A stretch of DNA of 64,000 bases from Pseudosporangium ferrugineum (GTDB taxonomy: Bacteria > Actinomycetota > Actinomycetes > Mycobacteriales > Micromonosporaceae). Made by a program: the position numbers and the translations under genes. Under the pieces are notes generated by a model that was not told the DNA's origin, made no database searches, and saw only the letters and a list, made by a program, of their open reading frames with translations. Shown piece by piece: positions 1 to 7,229 of the stretch (position 1 is the first letter of the stretch; every line of letters starts with the position of its first letter). The stretch is taken from assembly GCF_003002065.1 (NCBI RefSeq), contig NZ_PVZG01000009.1, positions 248,001-312,000 of the forward strand, in the 5' to 3' direction.

Positions 1-2
1 GC

Positions 3-227
3 GAGACCACGCTGACCCAGTCGTCGGTGCTGGTGAACCCGCACAACGGCAACCTGCAAGTGCGGTACAACGCGGGCGGGCAGCTCGGCGAGAACTACTG
101 GAATCCGCTCATCAGGGCACCCTCGCATGCTCGGGCCTCGCGCGGGAGCTCAGCCAGGCTCGGCATCGCCCTTCAGGCCAACGAAAGAGGCGATGTCGTC
201 GAGGGCGTCTTCGGCGCGCCCTCCTAG
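3..227 (+). CDS. 3' end of an unidentified gene entering from the left edge
   Basis: An open frame is already open at the window edge and reads ETTLTQSSVLVNPHNGNLQV up to a stop at 225-227. Codons have strong third-position GC up to about base 115. After that the GC bias weakens, and the last 78 bases lie antisense to the end of the immunity gene on the other strand. I do not recognise the product. The coding signal seems to fade before the stop, so the reading frame may have lost its original 3' end, for example by recombination beside the toxin locus. It may also be a real gene with an unusual tail. Confidence 0.35.
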   Translation, partial: ETTLTQSSVLVNPHNGNLQVRYNAGGQLGENYWNPLIRAPSHARASRGSSARLGIALQANERGDVVEGVFGAPS

Positions 228-506
228 GGCCGGATCACTGAGAAGGCCACGCAGCCGGGTCACGATGTCGGGGCTGACGGCGCCGTGCAGACGGCCGACA
301 TGGCCCATGCAGGTGACCGCCAGCGCCCTCAGCTGGGGGTCGACGGCGGGCCGCAGGCAATCGAGCAGGATCTGTTCGACTCGCCTGCGGTCCGGATCCT
401 CATAGGTGAGCGCCAGCAGCGCCCGCGTCGAGACCGCGACGTCCGAGTTGGTCAAGTCCTCGGCCCACTCGGCACGCCGCTGGTCGAGAGGCGGGTCCTC
501 GGTCAC
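150..506 (-). CDS. HEAT-like repeat protein, putative immunity protein for the upstream RHS toxin
   Basis: A 118-residue acidic, mostly helical protein with HEAT/armadillo-like spacing (for example RALLALTYEDPDRRRVEQIL and LRALAVTCMGHVG), like the alpha-helical repeat proteins often found as immunity proteins in polymorphic-toxin systems. The GTG start at 506-504 overlaps the TGA stop of the RHS gene (505-503) in a GTGA overlap, which implies translational coupling. A longer frame extends upstream to 641, but that part is antisense-like shadow inside the RHS gene, and the GTGA junction is the natural start. No signal peptide is visible, as expected for a protein that neutralises a toxin in the cytoplasm. 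The immunity role is inferred from position and fold type. Confidence 0.75.
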   Translation of the reverse strand: MTEDPPLDQRRAEWAEDLTNSDVAVSTRALLALTYEDPDRRRVEQILLDCLRPAVDPQLRALAVTCMGHVGRLHGAVSPDIVTRLRGLLSDPALGGRAEDALDDIASFVGLKGDAEPG

Positions 507-3500
507 GACGGCAACTCGATCAAGCCGGCCTTGATCGCGTTCCTGAGTGCCGTACGTGCCTTGGCCATGCCCTTGTCCGTATCCAAGTCCGTTCGCACAT
601 GCCCGTGGAAGACCTCGTTGTACCCGTCCGGAGTCGTGCATCCACAGGGCTCCTTGAGGGTCTGATCCAGGATGACAACGTCACCATTGGAGGGGTCGAT
701 GCCGACGCGGCGCTCGGATGTGGGCTTGACCTGCACCGAGTTGTCCAACGCACCCTGCCCGTCCTTCGGTTCGGCACTGTTCTCGCCACGGGAAGTGCTC
801 CGAGACTCGCTCCCGTGTTTGCCTCCCGGCTTGTAGGTCCGTTCACCACAATTGTGCACGAGGACGGCAGTGGCAGTACGACCGGTCAGAACGTAGTACG
901 TATGGATGTCGGTGACCGTCAGGTTGTGCACCCGCTGACCGAATGTGAGGAATCGCTTCAGCTTCTTGATCCGGACGTCTTTGCCACCGGAGATCCGAAT
1001 GTCGTCCGTCTCAGTCAACTTCGACGCGGGCACCCATCGGTGCAGCGACTCCACCCAGAACGGGTGACCCGCGGTCGCCGTGATCCGGTCGCCGGGACCG
1101 ACGGTGATCTCGACCAGGTCTTTGAGGCCCGTGCCGAGGATGGTCGCCTCGACCGGCTTGGCCGCGGTCTCGCCCGTCTCCGGGTCGGTGGCGAGCACCT
1201 CGTCGCCGACCTGCAGATCCTCGATCGGCTTGGCCGAACCGTCCGCCAGGAACACCTTCGTCCCCGGCACGAAGCTGTTCGTCTCGCAGCTGTCCTTGGC
1301 CTTGCCGCCGCTCGGGTTGTCGCCGTCGGCCTTCTTCGGGGACGTGTCCTTCGCGCCGGAAGGGGCGTCCTTCGGCTTGGCCGGTGGGGCCGGCTTCGGC
1401 GGGGTCGCCGCCTTCGGGGCCGCCGGCGGGACCACGTTGTCCGCGACCTTCGCCGCGTCCTCGGCCTTGTTCGCCGTCTTCGCCGTGTCGACCACCACGT
1501 CGACCGCGTCGATTGCCTCGTCGGCGTAGCGGGCGCCCTTGGCTGCCGTGGCGCCGTAGCCCGCGACCGGGATGGCCGAGGCGAACGAGAGGGCCGAGTC
1601 GACGTAGTTGCCCTCGGCGGCGTACCAGATGCCGTTGGCCACGTCCGCGACCTCGCCGACGACCGGGACCAGGCCGACCACGTCGAGGGCGAGGTGGCCG
1701 ACGTTGCTCCAGCCCCACCAGAGGCCCGTCGGGTCGGGGAACGCGAGCGGGTTGTTGCGGCCGTACGCGTACGCGTTGAGCTGTTGCGGGTCCGTGAAGT
1801 CGACGACCGGGTCGACCGACAGGAATCTGCCGGTGGCCGGGTCGTACTCGCGGGCGCCGAGGTGGGTCAGGCCGGTGACCGCGTCGTTGGTGCCGCCGAC
1901 GAAGCCCTTCTCGCCGGGCCAGGTGCCGGTGCTGCCGCGGACGCCGCCGAACGGCAGGGTGCGGCGCTGGGTCACCTTCGAGTCGGCCGCGTTGACGGAG
2001 ATCTCCGCCGTGCCGTTCTGGCCGCCGGCCAGCCAGGTGACCGCCGCCTTGGTGCGCATGGCGACGGTGCGGCCGCCGAAGGTGTAGTAGCGGGTCGCCG
2101 TCTTCGCCTGGGTGGCCGTGTCCAGCTTGAGTTCGAGACCGCCGAGGTAGAGGGTGGTCGCCTTGCCCGCCAGGTCGCGGCGCAGCAGGCGCCGGCCGGC
2201 CGCGTCGTAGACGAACGAGGCGACGACCGTACCGTTCTTCAGGACCTCGGAGACGCGGCCCTCGGCGTCCCAGCGGTACTCCTCCCCCGGCTTGCCGGAG
2301 AGGTTGCGCTTGGTCGTGTTGCCGGACGGGTCGTACTCGTACGTGTCGGCCGTGGTGACGACCTTGCCGGCGGTCGTGCTGGTGATGTCGGTGCGCTTGA
2401 CCGCGTGCGCCGGCTTCGCCCCCACGCCGTACGGGGTGTAGACCTTCTTGACGTCCGTGCCCGCCGACGTGGTCCGGTGGGTGAGCTCCTGGGTGCGGTT
2501 GCCCGCCACGTCGTACGTGAAGCTCTGCCAGTACGGCGCCGCGCCGCCCAGGACCGTCTCGGACGGCGTCGCCGCGCAGGTCGTCGCCTGCGACCACGCT
2601 TCCTTCAGCCGGCGCAGGTAGTCGTACTGGAAGCACTGGATGTCGGGTTTGGTGCCGCTCTGGCTGGGCTTGTCGGCGATGCTGAGGATGTTGCCGGCGG
2701 GGTCGTACGAGTACGTGGCGTCCGCGTCGGTGCCGGACACGGCCTCGCGGTCCACCCGGGCGTTGAGCAGGCGGCGGGTGCCCTCCTCGTACGACTGGGT
2801 CAGCCAGGTGTACTTGGTCGCCGTGCTGGTGCCCAGGGTGTACTGCAAGGCCTCGCCGAAGTCCGAGTACGTCGTGTCCCGCACGTAGCCGGACGTACCG
2901 GTGACGAACGTCGGCAGGCCGCGGGAGTTGTAGCCGTAGCGCAGGGTCTCCGCGGCCAGGTCGCCGGCGGCCGGGCCGGTGACCGTCTCCGGGCTGCCGT
3001 CGACGTTGTACGTGGCCGAGGCCGAGTACGTGCCGGCCAGCGCCCCCTCCGACGCCGGGATCGTGACCGACGTGCTCTTCGGCCGGCCCGCCACGTCGTA
3101 CTCGGAGATCGAGGACGTGTAGGCGTTGGCGCCGATGTAGCGGGTGGAGCTCGCGGCGCGGCCCTTGCCCAGCTTCGCCGAGTCGTACGTCCAGGTCGCC
3201 AGCTTGATGCGGGCGGCCGCCGGGTCGGCGGGCACCTCCTCGAGCAGCTCCGGACGGCCGAGATCGTCGTACTTGTAGGCGAGCTTGCGCTTGCGCGCGT
3301 CGGTGGTGGAGGTGACCTGGTCCAGCCTGTTGTAGCTGGTCGAGGTGTCCCCGTTGTCGGGGTCGCTCGCGGAGGTCTGCCGGCCGAGCAGGTCGTAGCC
3401 GTACTTCCAGAGGTTGCCGGCCGGGTCCTGCACCTGCTTGAGGCGGTCCGCCTTGTCGTAGCTGTAGATCGTGGTGTCGGCGGCGCCCTCCGCCTTCGCG

Positions 3501-6500
3501 CCCTGATACTCCAGCAGGCGGGTGGTCAGGCCCTGGGCGTTCGTGTACGTGGTGGTCGGCGTCTGTCCCTTCGGCGGCGTCACGTCGGTGTGATCGCCGT
3601 GGTAGGTCGTCGACGTCCGCCACCGCTCCGTCTGCCCGACCTTGAAGATGGACTCCTTGGCCCGGCCGACGGCGTCGTACACGGTCTGGGTCAGCGGCAG
3701 CTTGCCCTCGGCCTTCGACGTGTCGACGAGGGTCGTGCCCGGCGCGTCCTTGTTGTAGAACGGCCCGGCCTTCTCCACCTCGAGGCCGCGCGAGTCGTAC
3801 TGGGTGTCGGTGATGATCCGGCCGACGTTCGGCGACGGGTCCTGCGTCTGCCGCGGCCGCAGCAGGCCGTCGTACAGGGCGTAGGAGGTCTTGACGCCGC
3901 CGTTGGGCAGCAGCGTCTTCGTCGTGACGGAGACCGGGGCATCCGTACGGATGGAGTACACGTATTCGATGTCCGGCACGTCCGTGTCGACCGTGCGGCC
4001 GGCCAGCCAGACCTTCACGAGCCGGCCGAGGGCGTCGTAGCGCAGCGCGGTGCGCTGGTCGTTGGGGTCCTTCGTCTCGGTGACGAGGCCCCAGCCCGGC
4101 TCGACCGTCGAGGTGGTCGCCTGCTTCAGCGGGTTGATGACGGACATGCCCGTGACGGGGCCGCCGTCGGCCGGGAAGTACTTCGTCTCGGTCTCGTTGT
4201 CCTCGGCGTCGTACGAGTAGCGCAGCCGGCCGTACCTGTCGTAGGTGGAGCGCGCCACCGTGACGTACTTCGGCTGGCCGTCGGCGTACGACTCGGCCTG
4301 CTCGGTGCGGGTCACGTCGCCGTTGGCGGGCACGTCGTCCCAGGCGCCGCCGCTGTAGGAGGTGCGCACGTCGGAGACCGCGTCGTCCGGGAAGGTCGGG
4401 GTGTCCCCGCACGGCACCGAGACCGTACGAACCCGGCTGACCAGGGTCAGGAGCCGCTTGTCGGGGTTGCGGTTGTACCAGTTGCGGGTGCACGACTCGT
4501 CACCGGCGACGTCGAGGTCCCCGGCGTCGTCGGAGCTCTCGAGCATCCCGTAGCCGTCGTATTCGTGCACGACCGAGGTGCGCCGGACCTTGCCGCCGTC
4601 CAGCGTGGTCCGCGTGGCCGCCTTGCGGATCGCGAGCAGCCGGGCCTCGTCCTTGCCCTCGGTCGCGGTCGGCTCGGACAACCACGGCGTGTTGACCAGT
4701 CCGCTGATCTCGCCGCCGGAGACACCGTCGAACGTGCGCTGCTCGAGCAGGAAGCCCTGATAGCGATCGTTGTCCGTGACCGTGGTGCCGTCACTCGCCG
4801 TGACCGACTCGGACTTGCGGCCGCCGTCCTTCTCCTTGCGGTCGCCGTCCATGCCCCGCAGGAACGTGGCCTCGGTGCGCAGCCGGTCGGCCGTGCCGGT
4901 GCCGCCGACGATCGTGCGTACGGTCCTGAAGCCCCGGAACTGCCCCCAGGTCTTGTTCTTCGCCTTGGTGAGCTCGCTGTCGTCGTAGTGCCAGGCGGCC
5001 CCGCCGAGGTACTCGTAGCTGGTGACCTTGGCGACGCTGTTGCCCGTACGCCCGTTCTCCACGACCGATTCCACGACGTGCTTGTGGAACCAGTCGGTGT
5101 CCTCGCCGATCTGGCCCTCCTTCGACCAGAAGGACGGGTAGCACCGGCGGGTGTTGGTCTCGGGCGTCGGCAGGTCGCCGGGCTTGCAGTCGGGCTTGGC
5201 GTAGTTGACCGAGATCAGCCCGCCGGACTCGGACTGGATCGCGCCGATCCGGAACTTGCGGAACGGCAGCCGGTCGTCGCCGTCGCGGTCCACCCGGTTG
5301 TCGAGCGGCACCCTGGTGAAGGTGGTCCTCGGCAGGGTGATGTCGGCGCCGGCGCCCTTGCCGATGTGGGTGATCGAGTCGAGCCACAGCGCCGCGGTCG
5401 AGGCGTCGGCCGGGTCCGGGTACGACTGGTCGAGCTGCCAGACGTCGACGTCGCTGTACGCGCCGCCCTTGTGGACCTGGGTGGTGACCGACTTCAGCCG
5501 CTTGCGCGTGAAGAACGTCGGCGACCACTGCTCCTCGCAGCTCTCGTCGTCGGTGCAGATCTGGTCGAAGGGCACGTCGGGCCAGCGGGTCGCGGTGTCC
5601 TTCTTGAGGTCACCGGGCTCGCAGTCGGCGTCGTCGCCCTTGCAGCGCTCGCCCACCGAGAAGACCACGCGCATCGGCGCGGTGGTGTCGTTCTCGCTGC
5701 CGGCGCGCTCGCCGTACTCGATGCGCTTGAGGTAGCCGCCACGGTCGTACTCGACGGACTTGTCGTCCCGGTTCGCGCCGTAGCGGTTCGTCTCGATGCC
5801 CCAGTAGTAGGTCATCGTGTTGCCGTGCGCGTCGATGACGTAGTCGAGGTTCCAGCGCCAGGTCTGCTGGCAGCGGGAATCGGCGAACTTGTCGTCGTGG
5901 CACGGCTCGTCGGCGTCGTCGCCGTAGACCGGCACCTGCCAGGCCGAGTTGGTGTTCTCGCTGTCGTCGGCGCTGCGCTTGCCCTTGCCGAAGTAGTAGC
6001 GGGTGCCGTCGGTGGTGGTGACGACCCAGTACTCCTTGCCGTGGCCGTCGTGCGAGGCGCCGGTCTCCTTGGTGATCCGCGTGCCGTCGTCGGACTTGAG
6101 CCGCCACTCGTCGCCGGACTTCTTGACCAGCTCGCCGTTGCGGCCGGCGAACGACATGGTCGCGTTGTCGGAGTGCCAGCAGAGGTCGAACTTCTCCTCG
6201 CCCCGCTCGTCGTGGCCGTCGTCGGTGCACGAGCGGTAGGAGCGCTCGATGTAGCCGACCGCCATGTCGAAGCCCTCGCCGATCCAGGAGGGCTGGTTGT
6301 TGGTCGAGCCGACGCGGCCGTCGACGCTCGCCGAGGAGTAGCCGAGCGCGAGCTGCGGCGAGGGGCCGGCCAGGGCCGGCGGCACCCGCAGCGGGTACTG
6401 CCAGTTGAAGCCGCCGGTGTTGCCGGAGTTCTGCCAGCTGCCGGAGGGCGCCAGCGAGGTCGCCGCGTAGCTGCCCGTCGCACCGCTCGCACCGCTGGAC

Positions 6501-7198
6501 AGGGCGAGCAGGCCGGCGCTCGCGGCGTTCGCGGCCGCCGCCCGCTGCTTGCCCGTGCCCGGCGCCGCCGGCGCCGGCACGTCCGCGACGACGCGCTCCC
6601 GTTCCTGATCGTTGCGGGTGTCGAGCGGCGTGGCGACCCGGCATTCCGGTACGTCCGGAGTGGACACCGCGCACGCCGGCAGGCTGGCCAGACGCAGCCG
6701 CGCCGCCCAGTCACCGCCGTACGCGTGGGCGAAGCCGCTGTAGTCCACGCCCAGGCTGACCTCCGCCGGGTTCGCCCTGCCGTCGGTCCGCGAGACCGAC
6801 AGCAGCACGCCCTGCACGCCCGCGCGGGCGGCGGCGTCCTGGCCCAGCACCTCGACCCGCACCGCCCCGGCGGCGGGGCCGTCGGCGGGTGTTCCCACGG
6901 TGACCGGCAACCCGCCCGCGGTGGCGGTGGCGTCCGCGACCGGCACGGTGGCCGACGCCGCGGTGGGCCACCGCACGTCGGCGGCTCCGGCCGGGTCGTC
7001 GCCCGTCGGCAGGGACGGCTGCATGCCCTCCTCGCCGACCTCGATGGAGACGGACTCCTGGGTCTTCGGGCGGCGCGCCTCCCGGGCGGCCTCGTCGACC
7101 GGCTCGTCGGCCCGGGCCGGTACGGCCGCGAACGTGGTCAGCAGGAGACCGGCAAGCCCGACGAGCGCCGCACGGCGACGGTTGGTGATCGCACGCAT
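503..7198 (-). CDS. RHS/YD-repeat polymorphic toxin with Hint domain and C-terminal toxin
   Basis: A 2,231-residue secreted protein. The start is ATG 7198, not an in-frame ATG at 7216, because GGAAGGAAA sits just before it. Order: signal peptide (residues 1-30), long N-terminal beta-rich region, many YD repeats (YDALGRL, YDLLGRQ, YDDLGRP, YDVAGNR, YDPSGNT), the RHS core (GAREYDPATGRFLSVDP), a hydrophobic pre-toxin segment, a Pro/Ala/Lys linker, a Hint domain at about 1970-2117 (SFVPGTKVFLADGS to VLVHNC) and a 114-residue toxin tip. The RHS shell is expected to enclose the toxin and the Hint domain to release it by self-cleavage. The tip (GGKHG, RRVGIDPSNGDVVILDQT, HGHVR, ALRNAIKAGL) recalls type-17 polymorphic toxins from memory; its enzymatic activity is unproven. 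Confidence 0.9.
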   Translation of the reverse strand: MRAITNRRRAALVGLAGLLLTTFAAVPARADEPVDEAAREARRPKTQESVSIEVGEEGMQPSLPTGDDPAGAADVRWPTAASATVPVADATATAGGLPVTVGTPADGPAAGAVRVEVLGQDAAARAGVQGVLLSVSRTDGRANPAEVSLGVDYSGFAHAYGGDWAARLRLASLPACAVSTPDVPECRVATPLDTRNDQERERVVADVPAPAAPGTGKQRAAAANAASAGLLALSSGASGATGSYAATSLAPSGSWQNSGNTGGFNWQYPLRVPPALAGPSPQLALGYSSASVDGRVGSTNNQPSWIGEGFDMAVGYIERSYRSCTDDGHDERGEEKFDLCWHSDNATMSFAGRNGELVKKSGDEWRLKSDDGTRITKETGASHDGHGKEYWVVTTTDGTRYYFGKGKRSADDSENTNSAWQVPVYGDDADEPCHDDKFADSRCQQTWRWNLDYVIDAHGNTMTYYWGIETNRYGANRDDKSVEYDRGGYLKRIEYGERAGSENDTTAPMRVVFSVGERCKGDDADCEPGDLKKDTATRWPDVPFDQICTDDESCEEQWSPTFFTRKRLKSVTTQVHKGGAYSDVDVWQLDQSYPDPADASTAALWLDSITHIGKGAGADITLPRTTFTRVPLDNRVDRDGDDRLPFRKFRIGAIQSESGGLISVNYAKPDCKPGDLPTPETNTRRCYPSFWSKEGQIGEDTDWFHKHVVESVVENGRTGNSVAKVTSYEYLGGAAWHYDDSELTKAKNKTWGQFRGFRTVRTIVGGTGTADRLRTEATFLRGMDGDRKEKDGGRKSESVTASDGTTVTDNDRYQGFLLEQRTFDGVSGGEISGLVNTPWLSEPTATEGKDEARLLAIRKAATRTTLDGGKVRRTSVVHEYDGYGMLESSDDAGDLDVAGDESCTRNWYNRNPDKRLLTLVSRVRTVSVPCGDTPTFPDDAVSDVRTSYSGGAWDDVPANGDVTRTEQAESYADGQPKYVTVARSTYDRYGRLRYSYDAEDNETETKYFPADGGPVTGMSVINPLKQATTSTVEPGWGLVTETKDPNDQRTALRYDALGRLVKVWLAGRTVDTDVPDIEYVYSIRTDAPVSVTTKTLLPNGGVKTSYALYDGLLRPRQTQDPSPNVGRIITDTQYDSRGLEVEKAGPFYNKDAPGTTLVDTSKAEGKLPLTQTVYDAVGRAKESIFKVGQTERWRTSTTYHGDHTDVTPPKGQTPTTTYTNAQGLTTRLLEYQGAKAEGAADTTIYSYDKADRLKQVQDPAGNLWKYGYDLLGRQTSASDPDNGDTSTSYNRLDQVTSTTDARKRKLAYKYDDLGRPELLEEVPADPAAARIKLATWTYDSAKLGKGRAASSTRYIGANAYTSSISEYDVAGRPKSTSVTIPASEGALAGTYSASATYNVDGSPETVTGPAAGDLAAETLRYGYNSRGLPTFVTGTSGYVRDTTYSDFGEALQYTLGTSTATKYTWLTQSYEEGTRRLLNARVDREAVSGTDADATYSYDPAGNILSIADKPSQSGTKPDIQCFQYDYLRRLKEAWSQATTCAATPSETVLGGAAPYWQSFTYDVAGNRTQELTHRTTSAGTDVKKVYTPYGVGAKPAHAVKRTDITSTTAGKVVTTADTYEYDPSGNTTKRNLSGKPGEEYRWDAEGRVSEVLKNGTVVASFVYDAAGRRLLRRDLAGKATTLYLGGLELKLDTATQAKTATRYYTFGGRTVAMRTKAAVTWLAGGQNGTAEISVNAADSKVTQRRTLPFGGVRGSTGTWPGEKGFVGGTNDAVTGLTHLGAREYDPATGRFLSVDPVVDFTDPQQLNAYAYGRNNPLAFPDPTGLWWGWSNVGHLALDVVGLVPVVGEVADVANGIWYAAEGNYVDSALSFASAIPVAGYGATAAKGARYADEAIDAVDVVVDTAKTANKAEDAAKVADNVVPPAAPKAATPPKPAPPAKPKDAPSGAKDTSPKKADGDNPSGGKAKDSCETNSFVPGTKVFLADGSAKPIEDLQVGDEVLATDPETGETAAKPVEATILGTGLKDLVEITVGPGDRITATAGHPFWVESLHRWVPASKLTETDDIRISGGKDVRIKKLKRFLTFGQRVHNLTVTDIHTYYVLTGRTATAVLVHNCGERTYKPGGKHGSESRSTSRGENSAEPKDGQGALDNSVQVKPTSERRVGIDPSNGDVVILDQTLKEPCGCTTPDGYNEVFHGHVRTDLDTDKGMAKARTALRNAIKAGLIELPS

Positions 7199-7229
7199 CG
7201 ATGTTTCCTTCCGCATACCGAGAAGGGGC

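Noticed and set aside
150..641. Longer version of the immunity gene (163 residues)
   Set aside because: The extra 45 residues overlap the RHS toxin tip, and the GTGA junction at 506 explains the start better.
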